From Actinomycetota bacterium (GTDB lineage Bacteria > Actinomycetota > Thermoleophilia > Gaiellales > Gaiellaceae), in NCBI GenBank assembly GCA_003132665.1, contig PKYN01000015.1, positions 76,188 through 140,187 on the forward strand: DNA of 64,000 nt, read 5' to 3'. Shown in pieces: positions 55,335 to 63,362 of this stretch. Each line of letters starts with the position of its first letter. Position 1 is the first letter of the stretch. A program made the position numbers and the translations under genes. The notes beneath the pieces are model-generated. The model was not told the origin of the DNA. It saw only the letters and a list, made by a program, of their open reading frames with translations, and made no database searches.

Positions 55335-55613
55335 CCGCTGAAAGTCCGCGGGCAGAGCCCGCGAAGACTTTCAGCGGTATGACCGTGATGTACGAGTCAC
55401 CGCGCCTTTGGCGCGGTGACTCGTCTGCTCCCAGGAGCGTGCTCGGCTGGCTGTCGTTGTGGTCAGTGTTCGGGGTGGACGGACCGGAGGATGGCGTTTG
55501 GTTAGCCGCGCCCGCCATGTCGGTCGCGGCGGCTAGGAGCAACCTGCTTTCCACCGACGAAAGTCGCCAGACTTTCGTCGGCTAAGGCGCGCCCGCCATG
55601 TCGGTCGCGGCTG
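55335..55613 (+). repeat. structured intergenic repeat, copy C, with extra partial core
   Basis: Stem-loop I (55335-55377, perfect 12-bp arms CCGCTGAAAGTC and GACTTTCAGCGG), stem-loop II (55392-55424, a perfect 15-bp stem with loop TTT), palindrome GCTCCCAGGAGC (55427-55438), core (55489-55531) and stem-loop III (55554-55581, perfect). A second, partial core (about 55587-55612, CGCGCCCGCCATGTCGGTCG) follows. It fills most of the gap to the next gene; the remaining 56 bases contain no recognisable feature. Confidence 0.9.
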
Positions 55614-55669
55614 CGAGGGAAAGCTTGGGATAACTCGGGATAGCCGATGCGGGCCGTAGGTTTGGGGCG

Positions 55670-56950
55670 ATGCGGGAAGCGGCTCGAGCGCTGTTGCAGA
55701 CGAATACCGAGAGTGTGGAGCTCGACGGTAAGGTCTGGCGCTACTCGGTGCCCTCGCGGCGTTCGTATCCCCACCAGTGGCTCTGGGACTCTTGCTTTCA
55801 CGCCATCGTCTGGTCGCTGTTCGATCCCGTTCGCGGTTGCGACGAGTTGCGCTCGCTCTTTCGCTGGCAGTGGCCCAACGGCTTCGTCCCTCATGTCGTT
55901 TTCTGGCATCCCGAGCGCGTCTACCTGCGCAGCTGGCACCACCTCGAGAGCCCCGACGTGTGGAGCTTCTTGCGCCGGCGCACGCCGCACACAACGGCCT
56001 TGACTCAGCCGCCGGTGCTGGCGACGGCGGTCGAGCGCCTGGTCGAGGCAGGCGCCGAGGATTTCCTGGCGGAAGCCCTGCCCGTGCTCGATCGCTACTA
56101 CCACTACCTCGCCTCCGAGCGCGACCCCGATGGGGACGGGCTGATCTCGACCATCGTGCAGTTCGAGACTGGGCTGGACTTCAGCTCGGCCTACGACAAG
56201 GCGATCGGCGCCGGCCCGCGCTCCGCGTTCAAGATCGTCGCCAACTCGCGCCGCGTCGAGATCAAGAACAAGCTCGCCGGCTACGACCTGAAGCGCATCT
56301 TCGCCCGCGAAGACCACGCCGAGGATGTGCTCGTGAACAGCATCTGGATCGACAACCTCGAGGCGCTCGCCCGTCTGGCCCGCCGCGCCGGGCAGGCCGA
56401 GCTGGCCACCTGGGCCGTGGCCAAGTCGGCCCAGGCGCTGCAGTCGCTGCTCGAACGCTGCTGGGATCCCAAGCGCGGCCTCTTCTTCAGTCTCGTCGGC
56501 TCGGCCGAGATTCGCACCGAGGCGAAGACGATCCAATGCCTGCTGCCGCTCCTCATCGAGCAGCTACCGGCCGACGTCGCGGAGCGCCTGCTCGGCCACC
56601 TGACCGATACGCACGAGTTCTGGTCGCCCTATCCCGTGCCCTCGGTCGCCCTCGACGAGCCTTCCTACACCGACGACTCCCACATCCACGGCATCCGCCT
56701 GATCTGGCGCGGCCCCTGCTCGATGAACACCAACTGGTTCCTGCACCAAGGACTGCTCCGGCACGGCGAGGCGCGCTACGCCTCCCAGCTGGCCGAGCGC
56801 TCGCACGAGCTGGTCGAGAGCGGCGGCTTCAACGAGTTCTACAACGCAAGGTCCGGGCGGCCGGTTGGGGCGAAGCGCTTCGGGTGGGCGACATTGGTAG
56901 CGGACATGCGTCCGCTACCCGCGGAAAGTCCGCCGGCTTTGCCGGCTTGA
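55670..56950 (+). CDS. MGH1-like glycoside hydrolase (GH63-type alpha-glucosidase fold)
   Basis: 426 residues. The (alpha/alpha)6-barrel pattern of GH63/MGH1 proteins is clear: YPHQWLWDSCFHAIVWSLFDP near the start, the TQPPVLATAVERLVE helix, SVALDEPSYTDDSHIHGIRLIWRGPCSMNTNWFLHQGL with the probable acid/base region, and ESGGFNEFYNARSGRPVGAKRFGW at the end. It probably trims mannosylglycerate, glucosylglycerate or a similar compatible solute. It has no signal peptide, so it is cytoplasmic. The final residues (PAESPPALPA) come from repeat copy D. Confidence 0.88.
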   Translation: MREAARALLQTNTESVELDGKVWRYSVPSRRSYPHQWLWDSCFHAIVWSLFDPVRGCDELRSLFRWQWPNGFVPHVVFWHPERVYLRSWHHLESPDVWSFLRRRTPHTTALTQPPVLATAVERLVEAGAEDFLAEALPVLDRYYHYLASERDPDGDGLISTIVQFETGLDFSSAYDKAIGAGPRSAFKIVANSRRVEIKNKLAGYDLKRIFAREDHAEDVLVNSIWIDNLEALARLARRAGQAELATWAVAKSAQALQSLLERCWDPKRGLFFSLVGSAEIRTEAKTIQCLLPLLIEQLPADVAERLLGHLTDTHEFWSPYPVPSVALDEPSYTDDSHIHGIRLIWRGPCSMNTNWFLHQGLLRHGEARYASQLAERSHELVESGGFNEFYNARSGRPVGAKRFGWATLVADMRPLPAESPPALPA

Positions 56951-57105
56951 CGACTTTCCGCGGCAGGGAAGAGACTGAGCCGCGCCTGCGGCGATCGGCT
57001 CAGGTGCTCCTACTAGCGGAATGGGCTGGCCGGGTGGTCGAGCGGGGTTCGGAGCGAGCCGGGGGATGGCGTTCGTGAGCCGCGCCCGCCATGTCGGTCG
57101 CGGCG
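56919..57105 (+). repeat. structured intergenic repeat, copy D (lacks stem-loop III)
   Basis: Stem-loop I (56919-56963, CCGCGGAAAGTC with GACTTTCCGCGG), stem-loop II (56975-57003, CTGAGCCG with CGGCTCAG) and the core (57064-57105, one T shorter in loop 1) are present. Stem-loop III is absent. The tRNA-Thr gene begins 41 bases after the core. The repeat supplies the last codons and stop of the glycoside hydrolase gene. Confidence 0.87.
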
Positions 57106-57146
57106 ATCGGCAAGGAGGTTTGCGGGGGCGCTATCCTCTTTGTCGC

Positions 57147-57219
57147 GCCGACGTAGCTCAGTTGGTAGAGCACTTCACTCGTAATGAAGGGGTCCGCGGT
57201 TCGAATCCGCGCGTCGGCT
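57147..57219 (+). tRNA. tRNA-Thr (CGT)
   Basis: Acceptor arm GCCGACG pairs with CGTCGGC; D-arm GCTCAGTTGGTAGAGC; anticodon stem CTTCA/TGAAG around CTCGTAA, anticodon CGT; T-arm CCGCG-GTTCGAATC-CGCG. It is 73 nt with discriminator T; CCA is not encoded. Repeat copy D is just upstream, and an integrase relic begins just downstream on the opposite strand, as is typical of an element that integrated at a tRNA 3' end. Confidence 0.97.
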
Positions 57220-57536
57220 TCCTCTACTGGAGCCAAACCCGGCCCACCTAACGAAGTCGGTCCAGTAGGCTCCGCGTCCTCTGAGCGTCCACTATGTGCG
57301 GCTCGCGCGGCTCGGATCGACTGTTCCGCGTCGATGTGACCCGGGCCCATCTCGTCGAAAACGTGCGCGTAAGTGCTCAGCGTGGCCTCTGGACTGTTGC
57401 CCATCTGCCGCGCGACCTCGACCACCGACTGGCCCGTATGGATCAGCAGCGAAGCGAACGAGTGCCGCAAGTCGTACGGTCGCGCACTCTCTAGCCCAAC
57501 GCCTTCTGCCGCCGGCTCGAAGCACCCGAAGCCGCC
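57220..57536 (-). pseudogene. tyrosine recombinase (phage-type integrase) C-terminal fragment
   Basis: Minus-strand frame open from about 57536. ARPYDLRHSFASLLIHTGQS holds the catalytic R-H of box II (RHSFASLL), and EATLSTYAHVFDEM holds the catalytic Tyr. The N-terminal three quarters, including the first catalytic Arg, are missing; a TAG stands in frame at 57537-57539. Downstream the frame stays open through the tRNA antisense into the repeat to 57000, so no normal C-terminus exists. It is the residue of an element once integrated at tRNA-Thr. Confidence 0.8.
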
Positions 57537-57573
57537 CTAAGGGAAAACCCTACACGAGCCGATGTAGCGCAAG

Positions 57574-58017
57574 ATGCGAGGAACTCGACAGCCCGGGTAT
57601 ATGCGCCCGAGTGCCCTGGGCATGCTCGTCCTGTTGATCGCGACTTTACTGGTTGGAGTCGCGGGGGCTGCAACGCAGACCCGCGACCAAAGTCGTGTCT
57701 ACGCCCACTTGACGATGACACGGTTCCCTGTCTCCCAGGTTGCCAACGTCAAGCTCATCTACTACTTCAAACCCAAGAGTAAGAGCTTCGCTCACCGGAT
57801 CACTTTCCCGGCCACAGGGCACTGGATTTGGACCATGCGGCCATCCGACAATTATTGGCCCAACGGCTCCACTGGCCCCTACTCGACCACTGTGAAGAAA
57901 CTCTTCGCCTGTATGCCCAACCTTCCTTGCGACCGCATCAAGCCCGGTACCTATCGTTTGGATCTGTACCCCTCTAATCCCAAAGGGGCAACGACCCTCT
58001 ACTTCACGATCTACTAA
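57574..58017 (+). CDS. secreted hypothetical protein
   Basis: 147 residues from the ATG at 57574, or 138 from the ATG at 57601. A signal peptide (SALGMLVLLIATLLVGVAGA) is clear. The mature part is beta-rich (VYAHLTMTRF, NVKLIYYFKP, TYRLDLYP) and has two cysteines (CMPNLPC), perhaps a disulfide. I recognise no family. Its base composition is visibly more AT-rich than its neighbours, and it lies next to the integrase relic, so it may have come with the mobile element. Confidence 0.6.
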   Translation: MRGTRQPGYMRPSALGMLVLLIATLLVGVAGAATQTRDQSRVYAHLTMTRFPVSQVANVKLIYYFKPKSKSFAHRITFPATGHWIWTMRPSDNYWPNGSTGPYSTTVKKLFACMPNLPCDRIKPGTYRLDLYPSNPKGATTLYFTIY

Positions 58018-58236
58018 GAGCGGGCGGTAGCGACTAACCGAAGATTCGCGCCGCTGTTGCCACGGCCGGCGATGGCAGATGCTTCCATAGAGCTCTCATG
58101 CGACCCCCCCGCCATCTCGATCTGGAGCTGTCTACTCAAGGAGATCGAACGGGCGGGCGCCGTCTTTAGGGCTTGTCTCGCCGCGTACGGCGTGAATGCA
58201 CGGCCTCTGGCGGAACGATCCCTGTGAGGCCGGCGT

Positions 58237-59469
58237 CTACGAGCCCGAGACCGAGTACACGTTCACGAGCCCGGCCTCGGCCAGCGGGCGGCGGGCCCAG
58301 GCGAAGCGGTTCGCGTACCAGCCTTCGAGCGGGACGACCGCGACTCCGTAGCCCGATGACTGGATCAGCCAGCCGCCGCCGAGGTAGATCGCCGTGTGAT
58401 TGATATCGGTGGGCTTCGAGCGGGTGCCCTTGGCGCCGAAGAAGAGCACGTCGCCGGGCTCGAGCGCGTCCATCGCGATGCGCTTGGAACGCCCGACCTC
58501 GCCCGACATCACGTAGGTGGTGCGGCCGCGGATCGTCGACTTCAGCATCCCTTCGCCGGCGTAGCTGCGCAGCTTGTAGACGCGCCAGACGAAGCCCGAG
58601 CAGTCGAAGCCGCCGGTCACGGTCTGGCCGAAGACGGTCTGCTTCGTGGGGCTCGCTCCGCCCCAGATGTAGGGGTAGCCGATGAAGCTCACCGCGTAGT
58701 TCAGGATGCGCTTCTGCCAGGCGTTGAGCGTCGGCATCTCGAGCGAGAGCGACGTGTCCTCTACCCACTGCGTCTCCTCGCCCGTGAACGCGAGCAGCTG
58801 CGCGATCGAGTAAGCGGCCTCGGCGCGGGTGATCGGAGCCGAGGGCAGAAGCTCGAGCTTGTCCTGGCTGGCGGGGTGATTGATGCGTAGGCCGAGCATA
58901 CGAGCGACCGTCTCGGTGCCGTAGCGCGAGGGCGCGGCGATGCCGGCCTGACGCATGACGAAGCGGAAGCGGGCCGCGGCGCTGTTCAGCCCGAGCTGCT
59001 TGACGAGAGCCGTGTCGAACGCGCTGACGCTCACCGAGACGCCGGACGTCGGCGACCCGGGCGCAGGCCCACTTGGCGTTGTCGTCGTTGTCGTCGTCGT
59101 AGTGTCGGTCAGGGTCGGGTCGCGCGAGGGATCAGTGCTGGTTGGAGTCGTCGTCGTGGTGGGATCGGTCGTGGACGGAGTCGTCGACGTGGTGGTGGTC
59201 GTGTCGTCTCCGGTATCGGGATAGACGACGGCGTCGGTCGGCAGCGCGGCCAGAATCTCGCTGAGCTCTGGCTTGGTAAGCGGCGCGTTGGGTTTGAACG
59301 CGCTCACGCTGCTGGCCATCAGGCCGTGCGCGACGACCGCCTTGATCTGCGGCTTGGCCCAGTTGGCCGTCTGCTTTGCTCCGGCGGGCGGCGCGAGCAA
59401 GACCGCGGCGCCGGCAAAAGCGAGCAGAACAAATAGGCGGAAGCGTAGATAGCGGCTTGGCACGTACAT
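58237..59469 (-). CDS. cell-wall hydrolase: SLH-like region, Thr-rich linker, NlpC/P60 domain
   Basis: 410 residues. The order is: signal peptide (RLFVLLAFAGAAVLLAPPAGA), an S-layer-homology-like module (WAKPQIKAVVAHGLM...PLTKPELSEIL), a low-complexity linker of mostly Thr, Ser and Pro (about 85-145), a second SLH-like module (PITRAEAAYSIAQLL), and the NlpC/P60 peptidase with Cys in GGFDCSGFVWRVY and His in INHTAIYLG. The enzyme cleaves peptidoglycan stem peptides. The linker is encoded by a GTC/GTN microsatellite-like run (59085-59215 on the plus strand), prone to slippage. Confidence 0.9.
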   Translation of the reverse strand: MYVPSRYLRFRLFVLLAFAGAAVLLAPPAGAKQTANWAKPQIKAVVAHGLMASSVSAFKPNAPLTKPELSEILAALPTDAVVYPDTGDDTTTTTSTTPSTTDPTTTTTPTSTDPSRDPTLTDTTTTTTTTTPSGPAPGSPTSGVSVSVSAFDTALVKQLGLNSAAARFRFVMRQAGIAAPSRYGTETVARMLGLRINHPASQDKLELLPSAPITRAEAAYSIAQLLAFTGEETQWVEDTSLSLEMPTLNAWQKRILNYAVSFIGYPYIWGGASPTKQTVFGQTVTGGFDCSGFVWRVYKLRSYAGEGMLKSTIRGRTTYVMSGEVGRSKRIAMDALEPGDVLFFGAKGTRSKPTDINHTAIYLGGGWLIQSSGYGVAVVPLEGWYANRFAWARRPLAEAGLVNVYSVSGS

Positions 59470-59637
59470 TCGATCGGCAATGAGGGAGTTCAGCTTGAAC
59501 CAGACCTGACTGATTTACGGGTTTCGTCGATCGCTCGAGCCTGTCGAGCGGACCTCCTCGAATCGTTCAACTCCTACGACAACCCTCCTCCCGAGGGGTC
59601 AACTCCGTATACCCGGAAGTCGATAGCAACGCCAAAT

Positions 59638-60345
59638 ATGGAAACTCCCGAACCAGACTGGCAGCTACCCGAGGAGCCGCCGCGACGATCGCGCTTGGGC
59701 AGCGTCGGCTTGCTGGTCGTCCTCTCCCTCATTCTGGTCGCTCTGATCGGGGTGAAGTTGGAGCGCCTGAGCGGACAGGAGATGTCCACGCAATCGCGCT
59801 TGTCCGACATCAAGTTCTCGATCCTGCCGGGCCTGCCGGCGTTGACGATCCACAAGGGCTCGCTCTATCCGCCTAACGACCCCTGGAAGAGCTACCTCGC
59901 AAGCGAGCAGACCTGTCCGAACGCCGAGCGAACGGATCTGCCGCTGAACGAGCAGGCGAACACCATGACCTGTCTGGTCAATTACGCCAGGCGGCAGCGG
60001 GGCCTCTCGACCCTGACGCCCGCCTCGCTGCTGAACGAGAGTTCGCTGAAGAAGGCCGGCAAGATCGTGCGCTGCAGCGAGTTCGCCCACGACGCCTGCG
60101 GTGAGGATCCGGCCGCCGACGTCAGAGCGGCCAACTACTACGGCTCCTGGGGTGAGAACCTCTACCTCGGCGAAGGGCGCCTGGGCGCGCCGCGCGTGGC
60201 GCTCGACGGCTGGCTCAACTCGACCGAGCACCGCGAGAATCTGTTCAATCCGTACTGGCACAGCGAGGGGATAGCGGTGACGACCGCGGCCAAGGTCGGA
60301 GAGTACTCGGGCGTGACCGTCTGGGTGAATCAGTTTGGTACGTAG
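59638..60345 (+). CDS. membrane-anchored CAP/SCP-domain protein
   Basis: 235 residues. A short cytoplasmic head (RRSRLGS) is followed by one membrane helix (VGLLVVLSLILVALIGVKL) and an extracellular CAP domain (about 100-235). The domain has CLVNYARRQRGLSTL, SEFAHDACG, GSWGENLYLG with the conserved E, and LNSTEHRENLFNPYW with the His-Glu pair. CAP domains bind lipids or act in cell-wall processes in actinobacteria; the exact role is unknown. Confidence 0.85.
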   Translation: METPEPDWQLPEEPPRRSRLGSVGLLVVLSLILVALIGVKLERLSGQEMSTQSRLSDIKFSILPGLPALTIHKGSLYPPNDPWKSYLASEQTCPNAERTDLPLNEQANTMTCLVNYARRQRGLSTLTPASLLNESSLKKAGKIVRCSEFAHDACGEDPAADVRAANYYGSWGENLYLGEGRLGAPRVALDGWLNSTEHRENLFNPYWHSEGIAVTTAAKVGEYSGVTVWVNQFGT

Positions 60346-60446
60346 AACTTCGGCGGCGCCGGCCGGCCGCGCCTATCCGCGCGCGATCGTCTGAGCCCGG
60401 CGCGACCTGTTCGCGATCATCCCACCGAGCTCGCTCGAGTGGATTC

Positions 60447-60701
60447 TCAGGCGGCTTGGGAAATCAACGGTCGCCGGAACTCGAGAGGGCGCTTGTCGGC
60501 GTATGCGAATGGATGACGGAAGACTTCCATCGCTTCGCTCGGGTCGACCTCCATGGCGAACTCTTCGCCGGCGACTTCGTCGACGACGACAACGGCAAGT
60601 TGCCCTGATTCAGGGCTCCACAGGAGAGAGACCTCCATGTGGGCGCCAGTTCGGTAGTCGAGTTCCTTAAGCGTCATGTCGTTTTGATAGTCGGCAAACA
60701 C
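60447..60701 (-). CDS. small hypothetical protein
   Basis: 84 residues from the GTG at 60701, with AGGA eight bases upstream; the ATG at 60677 is an alternative. It is acidic with strand patterns VSLLWSPESGQLAVVVVDEVAGEEFAMEV, suggesting a small beta fold. It resembles short actinobacterial proteins of unknown function. It overlaps no neighbour. Confidence 0.6.
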   Translation of the reverse strand: MFADYQNDMTLKELDYRTGAHMEVSLLWSPESGQLAVVVVDEVAGEEFAMEVDPSEAMEVFRHPFAYADKRPLEFRRPLISQAA

Positions 60702-60878
60702 GGTTATTTCCTGAACGTCGGAAGAAAGAAACCTGCCTCTTAAAGCGTTGCAAAAACGAGGTTTGCTACGGAAGGCGGTTTCTACGGATTGTCACGCGGT
60801 CGATGCCGCAGAGAATGCTGCGGCCTGTTCCGAACGCCGGTTTCACACAGTAGCGGTGACGCGGCTCGTTACGCTCGC

Positions 60879-61817
60879 TCAACCCGCGAGCGGCGGCATG
60901 TCCACGTGCTCGAACTGCGTCATGCGCTGGAACGCCGCGAAGCGCTGCTCGATCTCCGGGAAGGTCAGCCGCGCGACACGCTCGGTGCCGAACTCCTCGA
61001 CGTTGAACGAGGCAAGCGTCGAGCCGTACACGAGGGCCGCGCGCAGTAGCTCCTCGCTCAGCTCGCCGGCCGCATGCGCGGCGAGGAAGCCGACGAAACC
61101 TCCGGCGAAGGTGTCGCCGGCGCCGGTTGGATCGAATACGTCCTCGAGCGGATAGGCCGGCAAAGAGAAAAATCCGTCCTCGCTGAAGAGCGATGCACCG
61201 TATTCGCCCTGCTTGACCACGACGAGACTCGGGCCCCATTCGCGGATGCGTCGGGAGGCGCGGATGAGATTTGGCTCGCCGGTGAGCTGGCGCACCTCCG
61301 CGTCGTTCAGCAAGATCGCGTCGACCAGCTTGATCGCCTCGACCAGCGAGTCGCGCTCCTTCTCGATCCAGTAGTTCATCGAGTCGAGCGCGGCGAACGA
61401 GGCTTCCGCGCACTGCTCGCGCACTCGGCGCTGCAGTTGCGGCTGGATGTTGGCCAGGAAAAGCGCCTCGGACGAGCGCGAGACCTCCGAGAGCTTCGGA
61501 TCGAAGCCCGCGAAGACGTTCAGCTTCGTCTCGAGCGTCTTCGCCGAGTTCAGATCGAACTCGTACTGCCCGCGCCAGAAGAAGGTCTCACCGTCGGGCA
61601 CGACCTCCAGGTCGCGGATGTCGATGTCTCGCGTCTCGAGCACCGCGCGCTCGGCGGCGCCGAAGTCGCCGCCGACGACTCCCACCAGGCGCACCTGGGT
61701 GAAAAAGCTGGCCGCGAGCGAGAAGTGCACAGCTGCGCCGCCGAGCACGCGCTCGCGCTTTCCATAAGGCGTCGCGATGCTGTCGAAAGCGACGGAGCCG
61801 ACAACTGTAAGGGCCAT
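60879..61817 (-). CDS. PfkB-family sugar kinase
   Basis: 312 residues from the ATG at 61817. The ribokinase fold is shown by LGGAAVHFSLAASFF near the start, LVGVVGGDFG, NDAEVRQLTGE, VVVKQGEYGASLF and the anion-hole motif DPTGAGDTFAGGFVGFLA. It phosphorylates a sugar or nucleoside; the substrate is not clear. It is divergent from the DAHP synthase gene, with 86 bases between the starts. Confidence 0.9.
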   Translation of the reverse strand: MALTVVGSVAFDSIATPYGKRERVLGGAAVHFSLAASFFTQVRLVGVVGGDFGAAERAVLETRDIDIRDLEVVPDGETFFWRGQYEFDLNSAKTLETKLNVFAGFDPKLSEVSRSSEALFLANIQPQLQRRVREQCAEASFAALDSMNYWIEKERDSLVEAIKLVDAILLNDAEVRQLTGEPNLIRASRRIREWGPSLVVVKQGEYGASLFSEDGFFSLPAYPLEDVFDPTGAGDTFAGGFVGFLAAHAAGELSEELLRAALVYGSTLASFNVEEFGTERVARLTFPEIEQRFAAFQRMTQFEHVDMPPLAG

Positions 61818-61903
61818 CAGGCGAAAGCCTAGCGTCGCTTCATCCCGGCCAGGGCGCGAACCCGCTCCCCGGGAGGCGACGTCCATCAGTAACGTATTGG
61901 TAC

Positions 61904-63241
61904 ATGGCTACCTGGCAACCCTCCTCCTGGCGCGAGTTTCCGACGGCGCAGCAGCCGGATTGGCCCAGCCGCGAGATCGCGGACGAGGTCGTGGATGAGG
62001 TGCGCTCTCAGCCGCCGCTCGTATTTGCGGGGGAGGCCCGCCGTCTGCGGGAAGCCCTCGCTCAGGTTGCCGTCGGTAAGGCCTTCTGCCTGCAGGCCGG
62101 CGATTGTGCGGAGTCCTTTCACGAGCACTCGGCGATCGCGATCCGCGAGCGCCTGAAGGTGATCCTGCAAATGTCGGCCGTCATGACCTATGCGGCCAGC
62201 GTCCCGGTCGTGCGCATGGGACGCATGGCGGGGCAGTTCATGAAGCCGCGCTCCTCGCCGACCGAGAAGATCGGCGACCTCGAAATTCCCTCCTTCCGCG
62301 GCCACATGGTCAACAGCGAGGAAGAGACGGCCGAGGCGCGGATCCCCGATCCGGCCCGCATGCTCAGGGCCTACAACCAGGCCGCTTCGACGCTCAACCT
62401 ACTGCGCGCGTTCACCAAGGGAGGCTTCGCCGATCTCTCGCAGGTGCACGTCTGGAACCAGGAGTTCGTGGCCGCCGCGCCCGAGGGCCGGCGCTACGAG
62501 CAGATAGCCGGCGAGATCGACCGGGCGCTTGCCTTCATGGCCGCCTGCGGCGTCGACATGCACAACTCCGCGCTGCATCAGGTCGACATCTGGACCTGTC
62601 ACGAGGGCCTACTGCTCGACTACGAGGAAGCGCTCACCCGCCGCGACTCGCTCACCGGCGACTGGTACGACTGCTCCGCGCACATGCTCTGGATCGGCGA
62701 GCGCACGCGCCAGCCGGATGGAGCGCACGTCGAGTTCTTCTCGGGCGTGCACAACCCGATCGGAGTCAAGCTGGGCCCGGCCGCAACTTCCGAGCAGGTG
62801 CTCGAGCTTTGCCAGCGCCTCAATCCCGAGAAGATCCCGGGGCGTCTTACGTTGATCACGCGCATGGGCGCCAAGCAGGTCGAACAGAAGCTGCGCCCGA
62901 TCTTGACCGCTGTGCGCGACGCCGGTCATCCGGTCGTATGGATCTGCGATCCGATGCACGCCAATACTTTCACGACCGAAAGCGGCCGCAAGACACGTCG
63001 CTTCACCGACATCATGACCGAGATCGAGGGCTTCTTCGCAGCCCATGCCGCCGAGGGTACCTGGCCGGGCGGCGTGCACCTGGAGATCACGGGCGGCGAC
63101 GTAACCGAGTGCCTCGGCGGCGGTGAGAAGCTGTCGGAAGAGAAGCTCGAAGAGGCGTATCAGACCCTGTGCGATCCGCGCCTGAATGCACGCCAGTCGC
63201 TCGATCTGGCCTTCCACCTCGCCGAGTTGATGCGTCGCTAG
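61904..63241 (+). CDS. class II 3-deoxy-7-phosphoheptulonate synthase (DAHP synthase)
   Basis: 445 residues. It condenses PEP with erythrose 4-phosphate, the first step of aromatic amino acid synthesis. Class II features: FCLQAGDCAESF, GRMAGQFMKPRS, SALHQVDIWTCHEGLLLDYEEALTR, HMLWIGERTRQPDGAHVEFFSGVHNPIGVKLGP, VWICDPMHANTF and GGVHLEITGGDVTECLGG. The metal ligands in these motifs are intact. Feedback regulation by aromatic amino acids is expected in this class. Confidence 0.96.
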   Translation: MATWQPSSWREFPTAQQPDWPSREIADEVVDEVRSQPPLVFAGEARRLREALAQVAVGKAFCLQAGDCAESFHEHSAIAIRERLKVILQMSAVMTYAASVPVVRMGRMAGQFMKPRSSPTEKIGDLEIPSFRGHMVNSEEETAEARIPDPARMLRAYNQAASTLNLLRAFTKGGFADLSQVHVWNQEFVAAAPEGRRYEQIAGEIDRALAFMAACGVDMHNSALHQVDIWTCHEGLLLDYEEALTRRDSLTGDWYDCSAHMLWIGERTRQPDGAHVEFFSGVHNPIGVKLGPAATSEQVLELCQRLNPEKIPGRLTLITRMGAKQVEQKLRPILTAVRDAGHPVVWICDPMHANTFTTESGRKTRRFTDIMTEIEGFFAAHAAEGTWPGGVHLEITGGDVTECLGGGEKLSEEKLEEAYQTLCDPRLNARQSLDLAFHLAELMRR

Positions 63242-63362
63242 CTCGTTCAGTTGGGTTGCTGGCTGGACATCGGCCGGCGAAATGTGCATCATTTAGGCAG
63301 CGGCGTTGGCTCCGGGTTGCCGGCTCGTACACAACTGAGCCCTTAACAACCCAGGAGACACC

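Noticed and set aside
54221..57105. Integron attC sites or a CRISPR array as explanation of the repeats
   Set aside because: No RYYYAAC/GTTRRRY core sites, no integron integrase, and no regular spacers; each copy has several distinct hairpins.
57021..57251. Short plus-strand ORF with VAQLVEHFTRNEGVRGSNPR
   Set aside because: Conceptual translation of tRNA-Thr.
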